A DNA stretch of 64,000 bases from Labrenzia sp. R4_2 (GCF_017743865.1 NZ_JAGHRJ010000001.1:186001-250000); one strand, 5' to 3'; positions 9,827 through 19,403 are shown, counted from the first letter of the stretch. Numbers and translations: made by a program. The notes: generated by a model not told the origin, from the sequence alone.

Positions 9827-10834
9827 TCAAACGGTGTCGTAAATCACTTCCAGAGATGGTTTGTTGAGCGCACCTGCGGCGCACATGTCTTCCGGGGTCG
9901 CCGGTGTCAAAACAAAGTCCGCACCGGTCTCGCTGGCGTCGAACAGGCCGAGCAGCCCATCCTGGTCGAGAGGTTTGGGAAGGACCGGCGGCGCTTCGGC
10001 GAGATTGATCGACAGGGCTTCAAAGAGTGGCGCCCAAACACCGCCCGGCTTGCCGATGATCTGATAGTTCGCGCTTTTCCGCCGGATGTCTTCGTCTTGC
10101 GGTATTGAGGCCAGAACCGGAATACCGACGGATTCTGCAAATGCCTGTGCTTCGCCGGTTCCGTCATCCTTGTTCACGACAAGTCCGGCAACGCCAACAT
10201 TGCCGCCGAGCTTGCGGAAGTACTGGACGGCGGAACAAACGTTGTTTGCCACATAGAGGGATTGCAGGTCGTTGGATCCGACCACCACCACTTTCTGGCA
10301 CATGTCACGCGCGATCGGCAGTCCGAAACCGCCACACACCACATCGCCCAGGAAATCAAGAAGAACGTAGTCAAAATCCCAGTCGTGGAACCCGAGTTTT
10401 TCTAGTGTTTCAAAGCCGTGGATGATGCCCCGGCCGCCGCAGCCCCGGCCAACTTCGGGTCCGCCGAGCTCCATGGCAAAAACACCATCACGTTTGAAGC
10501 AGACATCGGAGACGGTTACTTCGCTGCCGGCTTCCTTGGCCGCAGAGGCCGTCTGAATAATCGTTGGGCAGGCGCGTCCGCCGAACAACAAAGAGGTGGT
10601 GTCGCTTTTGGGATCACAGCCGATCAGAAGCACTTTTTTGCCAAGCTGTGCCAGCATGTAGGAGAGGTTGGCGAGCGTGAAGCTCTTGCCAATGCCACCC
10701 TTGCCATAGATGGCAATGATCTGCGTTTCCTTGGTGACAGGCCCGGTTGCCGGCGCATCGGGTTCAATGGCTGCCTCGTCCCTGAGGAAGTCCTGCATTT
10801 GGTAATGCCGGCCTGTTGGGTTTTCCAGGATCAT
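9827..10834 (-). CDS. bchX: Chlorophyllide a reductase iron protein BchX
   Basis: NifH-like ATP-dependent reductase component of COR, 335 residues. P-loop IYGKGGIGKSFT near residue 43 and the Fe-S cysteine contexts GGPEVGRGCGGRGI and DFLGDVVCGGFG are seen. It overlaps the bchC stop by 4 nt (10831-10834), a coupled arrangement. It works with BchY/BchZ, encoded directly downstream. Confidence 0.97.
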   Translation of the reverse strand: MILENPTGRHYQMQDFLRDEAAIEPDAPATGPVTKETQIIAIYGKGGIGKSFTLANLSYMLAQLGKKVLLIGCDPKSDTTSLLFGGRACPTIIQTASAAKEAGSEVTVSDVCFKRDGVFAMELGGPEVGRGCGGRGIIHGFETLEKLGFHDWDFDYVLLDFLGDVVCGGFGLPIARDMCQKVVVVGSNDLQSLYVANNVCSAVQYFRKLGGNVGVAGLVVNKDDGTGEAQAFAESVGIPVLASIPQDEDIRRKSANYQIIGKPGGVWAPLFEALSINLAEAPPVLPKPLDQDGLLGLFDASETGADFVLTPATPEDMCAAGALNKPSLEVIYDTV

Positions 10835-11772
10835 GCAGCTTTCCTCCAGTCGATAACCATTTTCAGGCAGGCCGGATCATCGAAGGCGGTCCGATAGGCC
10901 TTTGCCGCGTCGGACGGGGCCGCGTGATGTGTCACGAGCCCGCCAAGAGACAACCGGCCGGAATCCACAAGATCAACAACCGCCTGAAGGTCATCTGGTT
11001 TGAATTCGGCGGACAGCAGGACCGAGATTTCCCGCATAAAGGCGGCGGGGAATGCAAAACTCACCCGTTCACCGTAAAAGCCAGCAAGTACCAGCGTACC
11101 GCCCTTTGTTAGCCGGCTGATGGCCGGATCAAGCGCGTCCTGATTGCCGCTGGCGTCGATGATTGTGTCGAACGGTTTCGACGCCCGTGCATCGTTGGGG
11201 GCAAGAACGTCATAATCATCGGCACCATGCATTCGGTCCGGACAGGTTTCCGTAACGATCGGCGGCTCTTGGCCAAGTGCACAGGCGAGCCGTGCCATGA
11301 GCCGGCCAAGGACGCCATGGCCAATGATCAGGTCCACTGGGCTTTCTGCGCGAATCAGAGCGTGATGGGCGGTGGCGGCGAGGGCGAGCAATACGGCGTC
11401 TTCGGAAAAGTCTTCCGAGATCTGGATGGTGCGGACACCTGGAAGGACCAGCCGGTTGGCGGTCGCGCCGAACAACCCGGCAGCACCTTCAAAACAGGAT
11501 GCGCCTGGAATGAAGACCGTTTCGCCGACTGTGCGGCCAGACAAGGGGCCTGCGCCGACAACTCTGGCAACAGACTCGTAGCCTGGGACCAAGGGATATC
11601 TCATTCCGGGGAAAGCCGGCATGGTGCCGTCGAACAGCATTTTTTCCGTGCCGGTGGAAACGCCGCTCACCATGGTTTCGACAACCACATCAAAGTCACT
11701 TGGTTCCGTGAGCCCAAGTCGTTTGACCTGGAGCTTGCCGGGATCCTCAAAGACGATTGCCGTGGTTTCCAT
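10831..11772 (-). CDS. bchC: Bacteriochlorophyllide (3-hydroxyethyl) dehydrogenase BchC
   Basis: Zinc-type medium-chain dehydrogenase that oxidises the 3-hydroxyethyl group to 3-acetyl late in bacteriochlorophyll a synthesis. The start at 11772 (METTAIVFEDPGKLQVKRLG) is chosen because a GAGGGAGGCACTC ribosome site lies directly before it; the more upstream open codons overlap the promoter. 313 residues, typical length. First gene of the bchCXYZ-puf superoperon, with two PpsR-type sites over its promoter. Confidence 0.94.
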   Translation of the reverse strand: METTAIVFEDPGKLQVKRLGLTEPSDFDVVVETMVSGVSTGTEKMLFDGTMPAFPGMRYPLVPGYESVARVVGAGPLSGRTVGETVFIPGASCFEGAAGLFGATANRLVLPGVRTIQISEDFSEDAVLLALAATAHHALIRAESPVDLIIGHGVLGRLMARLACALGQEPPIVTETCPDRMHGADDYDVLAPNDARASKPFDTIIDASGNQDALDPAISRLTKGGTLVLAGFYGERVSFAFPAAFMREISVLLSAEFKPDDLQAVVDLVDSGRLSLGGLVTHHAAPSDAAKAYRTAFDDPACLKMVIDWRKAA

Positions 11773-11808
11773 GAGTGCCTCCCTCTCGTGGGTTTGGCGG
11801 CGTGTGAG

Positions 11809-11852
11809 TGTCATTGTAAATTGACGCATTTGAGTGTCAATTAAAATTTACA
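11809..11852 (-). promoter_or_regulatory. bchC promoter with tandem PpsR/CrtJ sites
   Basis: A perfect TGT-N12-ACA site at 11835-11852 and a one-mismatch site (ACG end) at 11809-11826, separated by exactly 8 bp, the spacing reported for the Rhodobacter bchC operator. On the minus strand TTGACA (11835-11840), 16 bp, TACAAT (11813-11818) forms a near-consensus sigma-70 promoter whose -35 and -10 lie inside the two sites, so repressor binding would block RNA polymerase directly. Confidence 0.85.
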
Positions 11853-11906
11853 CATTTGCTGACAAGGAGAGTGTTTAGAACGGCCGGACCGAGCAGACCT
11901 GCACCG

Positions 11907-13097
11907 TTATCTTTCTGCTAAAACGAGCGTTGCCAGCAAAGGATTGGGCGTTGGTTTGGTACGTGGATTTTTGAAACCTGCGCCCAAAAGAAGATCTTTT
12001 ATGGCGGCATCGCTTCGGCAGCGACCGGACCCCATAGCAAGGAAATAAAGGCTGAAGTAGACAGCTGCGAGCTCAGCGCCTGCGCTGTTTCCCGCCATAG
12101 CCTCGGCGATCATGACTTTTGTGCCGGGCTTCAAGGAACGATGCAGATTCGCCAAAATCTGTTTCACACGCCCATCATCGTGGTCACACAGGATCCTGAC
12201 CAGGCTGACGCACTCGGCATTGTCCGGGATTGGATCCCTTGCAAAATCACCGCCGTGAACCTCGGTCCGGTCGGCAAGGTTTTCTCTTGCAAGATGCATT
12301 TTCGCAAGGTCCGTGACCGATGGCAGATCAAAGAGGTGTAGGCGTGTGTCCGGACAGGCCTTGCCAATTGCTGCCAGGAATGCGCCTTCGCCGCCGCCAA
12401 CATCCAGAACCGCCGGGTACTGAGAAAAATCATGAGCTGCGAGGATACAGTCGGCGAGCATCTCCTGGCTGCTGCGCATCAGTTCAGAATAGGGCTGGGT
12501 TATGTCGGTCCCGATATCCGCAGGGTCCTGCGCGTGCGCATAGGCCCAGTATTTCTTGAGTTCTGTATCTTGATAAGATGCCTTTAGAAGAGCGGACGGA
12601 TCTGCAAGGTCCCGGTAGAATAGGGCGTGATGCCGGATCATGGCATGCAGTCCGGGGTCGGCTGCAACCACGGCGCCAGCATCGTCCAAAACCCAAGAAT
12701 TCCCTTCAACATTTTTGACAAGCTTCAGACGTTCAGCCTGCTCCAGCAGCAATTGCATCCGGCCTGGCTGAAGCCCGCAGTCTTTTGCAAGGGCTTCAGA
12801 GCTTGCAACCGTATCCTTTAGCCTTTCAAGCACGCCAAGCGACACGCAGGAACTCAAAACCTGACTGAAGACAAAACCGTTGATCAGTTTGAAAAGATCA
12901 TTCGATTTCTTCTGCGCGATCCATCGCGTCCCTGGAAACCGCGCGATTTTGCTGCGGAACGTTGCCGATCCGATCAATCGGTTGCGCCATAGGCGATAGC
13001 GCACACGAAGTGCATTCAAACTGGTCATAGACCGACTGGATGGTCTTCCCTGTTGTGGCGCGTTGGCCCCGGGCGCCGTCTCTGTCCAATCCGACAT
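11907..13097 (-). CDS. crtF: Hydroxyneurosporene/demethylspheroidene O-methyltransferase
   Basis: SAM-dependent O-methyltransferase that methylates the tertiary hydroxyl of acyclic carotenoids in the spheroidene pathway. 396 residues: N-terminal dimerisation/winged-helix part, then a Rossmann SAM domain with VLDVGGGEGAFLAAIG near residue 230. It starts 2 nt after the crtE stop, so crtE-crtF form one unit. Acts after CrtC and CrtD. Confidence 0.93.
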   Translation of the reverse strand: MSDWTETAPGANAPQQGRPSSRSMTSLNALRVRYRLWRNRLIGSATFRSKIARFPGTRWIAQKKSNDLFKLINGFVFSQVLSSCVSLGVLERLKDTVASSEALAKDCGLQPGRMQLLLEQAERLKLVKNVEGNSWVLDDAGAVVAADPGLHAMIRHHALFYRDLADPSALLKASYQDTELKKYWAYAHAQDPADIGTDITQPYSELMRSSQEMLADCILAAHDFSQYPAVLDVGGGEGAFLAAIGKACPDTRLHLFDLPSVTDLAKMHLARENLADRTEVHGGDFARDPIPDNAECVSLVRILCDHDDGRVKQILANLHRSLKPGTKVMIAEAMAGNSAGAELAAVYFSLYFLAMGSGRCRSDAAIKDLLLGAGFKNPRTKPTPNPLLATLVLAER

Positions 13098-13099
13098 TG

Positions 13100-13969
13100 T
13101 CAGGCGGCGCTGGCGGCCAATTTGGCCGGCATGAGACGTTTGGCTTCCTTGTGGATCATGGCGCTGAGCAGATCAGCGCCCTCGCAGTCTGGAATGCTAT
13201 CGGCCGCTGTTTCGACCAGTTCCTGCAGTTTTTTCAAGGCGCCTTGAACGCCCAACTCGGCCACCAGGTTTGGGCGCCCGTTTTCGGCGTCCTGGCCTGC
13301 AGGTTTGCCCATGCTGTCCGTGTCGTCCATCGCGTCATAAAGATCGTCAGCCACTTGATAGGCCGCACCAAGGGCATCTGCCAGCGCATACCAGTCGAGC
13401 GGATTGCCACTTGAGGACAGGGCACCGGCTGACACGGCGCCGGTAAACAGCGAGGCTGTTTTCGCGCGGTGATAGGCAGTGATGTTGATTTTCTCCTCGC
13501 TCTCCCAAGCCTGACCGGCAACGATCCCGTAAGGAGAGCCGACTGCATTGGCAATCGTGGCGACAAGGCGTGCCGTCAGTTCGGGCGCATGAAGGGTCTC
13601 GCGGGCCAGAGTTTCAAAGGCTGTCACGATCAGACCGTCACCGACCAGAAGGGCAATTTCCTCGCCATATTCCTTGTGGACGGAGGGCTTGCCACGCCTG
13701 GTTGCCGCGTTGTCGAAACAGGGTAGATCGTCGTGAACCAGAGACGCACAGTGCAAAAGTTCAATCGCCGTTGCGCAGGCATTGGCAACGCGTGGGTCCT
13801 TGTCACCGCACGCCAGGGAGACGGCGAGGCAGAGACGGGGCCTAATGCGAGCACCGCCCGGAAAGACAGCATATTTGAGGGCGTTTCCAAGCTTTTGCGG
13901 GCATCCATTCGCAGTGGCGTAGCGGATGGCAGTTTGCATCCCTGTTTCGATGCGGTCCGACAGGTCCAT
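13100..13969 (-). CDS. crtE: Geranylgeranyl diphosphate synthase
   Basis: Trans-prenyltransferase making C20 GGPP for carotenoids and the bacteriochlorophyll tail. 289 residues with both Asp-rich motifs: VHDDLPCFD in the first half and VADDLYDAMDD in the second. The divergent 102-nt region to crtD carries PpsR-type sites. An inverted start context GAGGAATGGCTCC precedes the ATG at 13969. First gene of crtEF. Confidence 0.95.
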   Translation of the reverse strand: MDLSDRIETGMQTAIRYATANGCPQKLGNALKYAVFPGGARIRPRLCLAVSLACGDKDPRVANACATAIELLHCASLVHDDLPCFDNAATRRGKPSVHKEYGEEIALLVGDGLIVTAFETLARETLHAPELTARLVATIANAVGSPYGIVAGQAWESEEKINITAYHRAKTASLFTGAVSAGALSSSGNPLDWYALADALGAAYQVADDLYDAMDDTDSMGKPAGQDAENGRPNLVAELGVQGALKKLQELVETAADSIPDCEGADLLSAMIHKEAKRLMPAKLAASAA

Positions 13970-13995
13970 GGAGCCATTCCTCTATTTAACGTGGA

Positions 13996-14068
13996 TGTCC
14001 ACAAAAATTGACGGTATAGTGTCAACTAAGAGTGACACATTAAGGGCGAATGTCAACTTGAAGGAACA
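13996..14068. promoter_or_regulatory. crtE/crtD divergent control region with PpsR-type sites
   Basis: Perfect TGT-N12-ACA sites at 14020-14037 and 14051-14068, plus a near match ending ACG at 13996-14013. The 14051-14068 site ends 3 nt before the crtD start codon and contains its ribosome site (AAGGAA). Three sites in a 102-nt divergent spacer indicate joint light/oxygen control of crtEF and crtDC. Confidence 0.8.
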
Positions 14069-14071
14069 CGA

Positions 14072-15667
14072 ATGGCATCAGCCATAACCGAGCAAAGAGT
14101 GGTCGTTGTTGGCGCCGGTATGGGCGGTTTGGCTGCTGCGCTGCGTTTATCCGCTGCTGGCCGTCAGGTCACTGTTGTGGAAGCGGCCGCCGCGCCGGGT
14201 GGAAAAATGCGCCACGTTTCTGCAGGTGGCCGGACCTTCGATGCCGGTCCGACTGTTCTGACGATGAAATGGGCTTTTGACAGCTTGCTAGAGGCTTGCG
14301 GGACAACGCTGGACCGTGAAATCCCAATGGAAACGGCGGGTGTGATTGCCCGGCATTACTGGGACGGCGGCGCTTGCCTCGACCTTCATGCCAATGTTGC
14401 AGACAGCGTCCGGGCCATCAGGGATTTTGCAGGACAGCGCGACGCCGACGGCTATCAGGCCTTCGCGCGGGACAGCCGCCGGGTCTTTGAACTTCTGAAA
14501 GACACGTTTATCGATGCGACTCGTCCCAATCCAATCACCTTGTCCCGGCGGGTAGGCCTTTCAAAACCCGGTGCGCTATTTGCGTTGAAGCCCTTTTCAT
14601 CCCTTTGGTCTGTCCTCGGGGACTATTTTTCCGACGAACGGCTGCGGCAGCTGTTCGGACGGTACGCAACCTACTGCGGATCTTCGCCCTATCTGGCGCC
14701 GGCAACGTTGATGCTCGTTGCGCATGTGGAACAGGAAGGCGTCTGGATCCCGCAGGGCGGCATGCACGCAGTTGCTCGCAAATTCGCTGATCTTGCGGTG
14801 GGCCTCGGCGCCGAGTTCCGGTACGGCGCGAAGGTCGCCGAAATTGTCTCCAATCCAGATGGGCGGTCCGTCTCAGGCGTTAAGCTGGAGAGCAGCGAGT
14901 TTATCCCGGCCGGTCAGGTTGTCTTCAACGGAGACGCCGCAGCGTTGCTCAGGCTTTTAGGCCGCAGCAACGCGAAAAAACGGGCAGGGGCGAAGACCGC
15001 GCGATCCCAATCTGCACTTGTCGTGTGTGGACTTGCGGAGCCCGACGGCGTGCCATTGGCCCATCATACTGTCTTCTTTTCCGAAAACTACAGGGCCGAG
15101 TTTGATGCCGTTTTTGACCGCGGCGAAGCGCCGAGGGACCCGACAGTTTATGTGTGCGCCCAGGACAGGACTGCGGACGGGGACCGGAAAGGGAGCGCAA
15201 CCTCGGATCCGTTTGAACGGATTTATTGTCTGACGAACCTGCCGCCAGATGGCGACCGGCATGACTACACTGAACAAGAGTTGAACCAATGTCTGACAGC
15301 GATGGACCGCCGTATGGCGGCGAATGGATTGGTGCTTCGGCGGGACCCGACGGCTCAAGTGGTCACGGCGCCGGACACGTTCGAGCAGCTGTTTCCAGCA
15401 ACGGGGGGCGGGCTTTACGGTCAGCCATCCCACGGTTGGATGGCATCGTTTCAACGGCAGGGCGCGCGGAGCCCTCTGAAGGGACTTTATCTCGCAGGGG
15501 GCAGTGTGCATCCGGGTCCGGGCGTGCCGATGGCGCTTCTGTCGGGCAAGATCGCGGCGGAAACTCTTCTCACAGACCATCCTTCGACCGGCAGGTCCCA
15601 GCCGGTGGCTATTGCTGGTGGTATATCGACGCGACCAGCGACTGCGGGCGCTACGCCCTTACGGTAA
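14072..15667 (+). CDS. crtD: 1-hydroxycarotenoid 3,4-desaturase (methoxyneurosporene dehydrogenase)
   Basis: FAD-dependent carotenoid oxidase of the CrtI/CrtD family, which introduces the C3-C4 double bond in 1-hydroxy or 1-methoxy carotenoids. 531 residues: N-terminal dinucleotide fold VVGAGMGGLAAALRLSAAGR, FDAGPTVLTM motif, and C-terminal FAD signature GLYLAGGSVHPGPGVPMALL. Called CrtD rather than CrtI because a canonical crtI sits next to crtB at 17.7-19.3 kb and crtD pairs with crtC here. Its 3' end overlaps the crtC frame. Confidence 0.92.
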   Translation: MASAITEQRVVVVGAGMGGLAAALRLSAAGRQVTVVEAAAAPGGKMRHVSAGGRTFDAGPTVLTMKWAFDSLLEACGTTLDREIPMETAGVIARHYWDGGACLDLHANVADSVRAIRDFAGQRDADGYQAFARDSRRVFELLKDTFIDATRPNPITLSRRVGLSKPGALFALKPFSSLWSVLGDYFSDERLRQLFGRYATYCGSSPYLAPATLMLVAHVEQEGVWIPQGGMHAVARKFADLAVGLGAEFRYGAKVAEIVSNPDGRSVSGVKLESSEFIPAGQVVFNGDAAALLRLLGRSNAKKRAGAKTARSQSALVVCGLAEPDGVPLAHHTVFFSENYRAEFDAVFDRGEAPRDPTVYVCAQDRTADGDRKGSATSDPFERIYCLTNLPPDGDRHDYTEQELNQCLTAMDRRMAANGLVLRRDPTAQVVTAPDTFEQLFPATGGGLYGQPSHGWMASFQRQGARSPLKGLYLAGGSVHPGPGVPMALLSGKIAAETLLTDHPSTGRSQPVAIAGGISTRPATAGATPLR

Positions 15668-16521
15668 TTGCGTTCATCGGGTCCGTCTTTTCCCCTTATT
15701 ACCATTGGTCCGGGCGGGGAAAGCCACAAAATCACGTGGCCCTGAATGTTGCGCTCTACGGCAGGGACCGGAACAGCTGGTCCATGACGGAGCGGGGGGA
15801 GAGAGACCTCGTCCAAACACAAAACAGCATGCAAATCGGCGGCAGTTCGATTGTTTACGTCGACGGTGGGCTTGAGATCGTGTTCGACGAAACTGCCCTG
15901 CCGTGGCCAGGGCATCGGCTCATGCCATCGCGTATGTCCGGCCGGATCCGCCTCGAGCCGCAAATCCAGAACGACCGCGTTTTCGATCTGGATCCGGAGG
16001 GCCATCACATCTGGTGGCCGGTGTTCCCGCGGGCGCGTGTAACTGTTGAAAGCAACCATCTGCCCGATGGCGGCTGGCAGGGAGAGGCCTATCACGATTT
16101 CAATTTTGGCGACCGTGTTCTGGAAGAGGATTTCGAGCACTGGGACTGGGCTCGCGGGCCGTCAGGCGATCAGGCGACGACGATCCTGTATGATGCGGTT
16201 TTGAGAAGCGGAACCCGCCGAACCCTGGGTGTCGTGTTTTCTAGTGAAGCGGAAGAACGTCATTTTGCGCCGCCAGACCGCCAGATGCTGCCTGTTGGTT
16301 CCTGGGGGGTGAAGGGCGGCATTGCGTGCGATCCCGGTGGCACACCTCGCCTATCCATGAAGCTGGAGGACGCTCCCTTTTACCGGCGTTCCCTTGTCGA
16401 AACGATGGTCAATGGCGACCAGCTTGCAATGGTGCATGAGACTCTCGACTGCAATCGATTGGCAAATCCCGTTGTCAGGATGATGCTGCCGTTCCGGATG
16501 CCCCGCAGAACCAGTCGATAG
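15289..16521 (+). CDS. crtC: Hydroxyneurosporene synthase (carotenoid 1,2-hydratase); start uncertain
   Basis: Carotenoid 1,2-hydratase that adds water to the psi end of neurosporene or lycopene. The family-conserved part runs from about 15604 (GGYCWWYID, then VIAFIGSVFSPYYHW, HVALNVALYG) to the stop at 16521. No ATG, GTG or TTG exists in this frame between 15436 and the conserved block; in-frame candidates are ATG 15289 (weak AAGAG upstream), TTG 15436, or a rare ATT at 15667 overlapping the crtD stop. The codons before 15604 read like a shadow of crtD. The coordinates give the longest possibility (410 residues); the true N-terminus is unresolved. Coupled to crtD. Confidence 0.8.
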   Translation: MSDSDGPPYGGEWIGASAGPDGSSGHGAGHVRAAVSSNGGRALRSAIPRLDGIVSTAGRAEPSEGTLSRRGQCASGSGRADGASVGQDRGGNSSHRPSFDRQVPAGGYCWWYIDATSDCGRYALTVIAFIGSVFSPYYHWSGRGKPQNHVALNVALYGRDRNSWSMTERGERDLVQTQNSMQIGGSSIVYVDGGLEIVFDETALPWPGHRLMPSRMSGRIRLEPQIQNDRVFDLDPEGHHIWWPVFPRARVTVESNHLPDGGWQGEAYHDFNFGDRVLEEDFEHWDWARGPSGDQATTILYDAVLRSGTRRTLGVVFSSEAEERHFAPPDRQMLPVGSWGVKGGIACDPGGTPRLSMKLEDAPFYRRSLVETMVNGDQLAMVHETLDCNRLANPVVRMMLPFRMPRRTSR

Positions 16522-16536
16522 AGCCGCAGTACCCCG

Positions 16537-17721
16537 CTAGAAACGGTTCTGAGGCCGTCGTTGCATCGCCAGCTTCTGGGATCTGTGATGTGCACGGCTT
16601 TCTGCTTGCAGCTTGATCATGACACCGAGGACCCACTCCATGTTGCTGTCATCAGCATCGCTTGCGAGTGCAGCTTTTTGCAGTCTGGCATGTGTTTCGA
16701 ACGAGTTTGCACAAGCAGAAACCAGGTGCGCGGCAGACGGATCAGCCGGACGTTGTATATCGAAATGTGCCGTATTGGACTGTTCCAATTGGGTCAGCCG
16801 GGCCTTTAGCAGAAGACTAAGCTTTTTGATCTTCCGGGTGTGAGCGCGGCGTGTGACGCTGTCATAATTGTTGAGTGCGATTTCAGTCCCGATTTCCTGA
16901 TAAACCAGAGCCGCCGTCCGGATCGCATGGCGGCAGTTTTCCGGCAGTGCGCTAATCCCGGCATGGCCCAGTTCATAGTGATGGGCAGCTTCTGCCAACA
17001 GCCGCACAACGACTTCGCGGAGCTCCGGCGAAAACTCCGGAGAGGCGAGAAAAGCCTCCGGATCAAGGCCAGCGTCGCGCATCCAGTCTTCCGGGAGATA
17101 CAAGCGTCCATTCCGGGCGTCTTCTCCGACATCTCGGGCAATGTTCGTCAATTGCATCGCAATCCCGAGATCGGCGGCTCTTGCAAGGGCGTCCTTGTCG
17201 CCTGTCCGCATGACAAGCGACATCATCAGGCCGACCGTTGCAGCAACACAGGTGGCGTAATCCTTGACTTCCGCAATGGTTTTGTAGTGCCGGTCACCAA
17301 GGTCCATCGCAAACCCGTCCAGCAAGGCCTCCGGAACGCATTTCGGTATTCCATACGTCTGAACAGTTCTGGCAAATGCCCGGTCACAGGCGTAGGGCGC
17401 GGGCGTTCCGCGATAGACAAGATCAAGGCGGTCTTTCAGCTGATCAAGGGCTGTTCGATCAGCACGTGGATCATCGATCAGATCATCGGAGTGCCTGCAA
17501 AAGGCATAGAGCGACAAGGCTGCCTTTCGGGTTTCCGCAGGTAATATCAGGGAGGCGAGGTGAAACGATTTTGATCCTTTTCGGATCGCTGCGGCGCATT
17601 CCCTCAGATCCGCCTGATGACTTGCAGAAACGGATGCCTGTGCTGCTCTGGCCCTTTGTCTGCTGGTGTTGGTCGCGAACGGCACGAAACTCTCCAGATT
17701 GTCCGGTGTAATGTCGCTCAT
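16537..17721 (-). CDS. crtB: Phytoene synthase
   Basis: Head-to-head condensation of two GGPP to 15-cis-phytoene. 394 residues; motifs CRHSDDLIDDPRAD in the first Asp-rich region and LTNIARDVGEDARNGRLYLP in the second. The C-terminus beyond about residue 310 is longer and polar compared with CrtB proteins of about 340 residues. It overlaps the crtI stop by 4 nt (17718-17721, ATGA), indicating translational coupling. Converges with crtC, whose stop is 15 nt away. Confidence 0.96.
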   Translation of the reverse strand: MSDITPDNLESFVPFATNTSRQRARAAQASVSASHQADLRECAAAIRKGSKSFHLASLILPAETRKAALSLYAFCRHSDDLIDDPRADRTALDQLKDRLDLVYRGTPAPYACDRAFARTVQTYGIPKCVPEALLDGFAMDLGDRHYKTIAEVKDYATCVAATVGLMMSLVMRTGDKDALARAADLGIAMQLTNIARDVGEDARNGRLYLPEDWMRDAGLDPEAFLASPEFSPELREVVVRLLAEAAHHYELGHAGISALPENCRHAIRTAALVYQEIGTEIALNNYDSVTRRAHTRKIKKLSLLLKARLTQLEQSNTAHFDIQRPADPSAAHLVSACANSFETHARLQKAALASDADDSNMEWVLGVMIKLQAESRAHHRSQKLAMQRRPQNRF

Positions 17722-19283
17722 ACAGATGCCTCCGTCCCGGCATGCGCCGCCGTTAGGTTTGACGGATCCGGGGCAAGCTCAGCAACGATCTTGGCAGAAC
17801 AAACAACACCTGGAAGACCGGCGCCAGGATGTGTTCCGGCACCGCACAGGAAGAGGTTGTCCAGCTCCTCGCTTTTGTTATGCGGCCGGAACCAGGCACT
17901 TTGGAAAAGGTTCGGTTGAAGCGAGAAGGCGGCGCCCTGCCAGGACAGAAGCCGGTCCCGGAAATCAAGCGGCGTCGAGATACGGGAGCTCACAATGTGC
18001 TTGGAAAGATCCGGAAGCAGAGTTGCCTCAAGTTCTGCGGCAATCTTGGCCCGGTACTGCTCAGCGACAGTTTCCCAATCCGCATCGCCTTTCAGATTTG
18101 GAACAGGGCTCAACACATAATAGGCATCGCAGCCGTCAGGCGCGACGGATGGATCGTTTGCAGAAGGGCGGTGCAGGTAAAGGCTGAAATCCTCTGCAAG
18201 CACCTTGTTCTTGAAAATGTCCTTCAGCAGCCCTTTGTAGCGGGGACCGAACAGCATGGTGTGGTGTCCGACATCGTCATACCGGCGATCGGTCCCGAAG
18301 TACCAGACGAACAAGCCCATTGAGTAGTCCTGCCGGCCAAGCTTCCCGTCGGACCAACGCCGGCGCGGTAGGTCCTTCAAAAGCCTTGAATAGGTTGTTG
18401 CCGGGTCGGAGTTAGAAACGACAATGTCCGCTGGCACGGTTTCCCCAGAGGACAGGCGCACCCCTGTAGCGTGCCGTCCGGATGTCAGGATCGTATCGAC
18501 CGTCTCCCCATACCGGATCTGTCCTCCGTTCCTGGTGACGAGACTTGCAATGCCGCGCGCCAGGGCATTTGTGCCGCCCATGGCATAATGCACCCCGTGT
18601 TTGCTCTCCAGGTGAGCAATGAGACAATAGAAGGAAGTGGTGGTGAACGGGTTCCCGCCGATAAGCAGCGGATGGAAGGAAAACACGGACCGCAGACGAT
18701 CATTCTTGAAGTGCTTGGACACCACATTATAGACGGACCGATAGCCGCCAAGCCGGATCAACTTTGCAAATGTGCTCAGTGTAAAGGGCAGGCTGTGAAA
18801 CGGCTTGTCCGCGAGTTCCAGAAAAGCGTATTCGTAAATCTCTTTGCTTTCCGCCATGAAAGAGCGGTAGCCCTTGACGTCATCCGGCTCAATCTTGGCG
18901 ATTTCCGCTTCCATCGCGTCTTTGTCGGCCGAGTATGTGAAGAATGTGCCGTCCGGGAACCGGATCTTGTAGAAGGGAATGTTCGGGCGGATGTCAATAT
19001 CGTCTGACAGTTTCCCGCCGCAGGCTTCCCAGAGCTGCTCGAACAGCCATGGAGCGGTGATGATGGTTGGGCCGGCATCAAGAGTAAAGCCGTCCTGCTC
19101 AAAGGCATAAGCCCGGCCACCCGGTTTATCGAGCGGATCGAAGATTGTAACCCTGTACCCTTTCGCGCCAAGCAGAGCACCAGCCGCCAAACCGCCTATT
19201 CCTGCGCCAATAACGGCCGCATGCGGTCGTGTAGACCCGATTGGTTGCGGCTTTGGAAACCCAAATCCCTGGACAACATTCAC
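17718..19283 (-). CDS. crtI: Phytoene desaturase
   Basis: FAD-dependent desaturase converting phytoene to neurosporene or lycopene. 521 residues, with the Rossmann motif AVIGAGIGGLAAGALLGAKG, FTLDAGPTIITAPWLFEQLW, and C-terminal LFLCGAGTHPGAGLPGVVCS. The start is a GTG at 19283 with GGGAG 7 nt upstream. A perfect PpsR-type site lies 121 nt upstream at 19404-19421. Forms crtI-crtB. Whether it stops at three or four desaturations cannot be told from sequence. Confidence 0.96.
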   Translation of the reverse strand: MNVVQGFGFPKPQPIGSTRPHAAVIGAGIGGLAAGALLGAKGYRVTIFDPLDKPGGRAYAFEQDGFTLDAGPTIITAPWLFEQLWEACGGKLSDDIDIRPNIPFYKIRFPDGTFFTYSADKDAMEAEIAKIEPDDVKGYRSFMAESKEIYEYAFLELADKPFHSLPFTLSTFAKLIRLGGYRSVYNVVSKHFKNDRLRSVFSFHPLLIGGNPFTTTSFYCLIAHLESKHGVHYAMGGTNALARGIASLVTRNGGQIRYGETVDTILTSGRHATGVRLSSGETVPADIVVSNSDPATTYSRLLKDLPRRRWSDGKLGRQDYSMGLFVWYFGTDRRYDDVGHHTMLFGPRYKGLLKDIFKNKVLAEDFSLYLHRPSANDPSVAPDGCDAYYVLSPVPNLKGDADWETVAEQYRAKIAAELEATLLPDLSKHIVSSRISTPLDFRDRLLSWQGAAFSLQPNLFQSAWFRPHNKSEELDNLFLCGAGTHPGAGLPGVVCSAKIVAELAPDPSNLTAAHAGTEASV

Positions 19284-19403
19284 GCCAGAACTCCCGTTCC
19301 TGCAAACCTCTCACCGGAAGGTCCGCTTTGGCTCTCCCCCGGATCTCCGGGTTGTGAGCGTGTGCCTTGGCCACAGCTGATATGAAGGCCAGACCTTCAC
19401 ATG

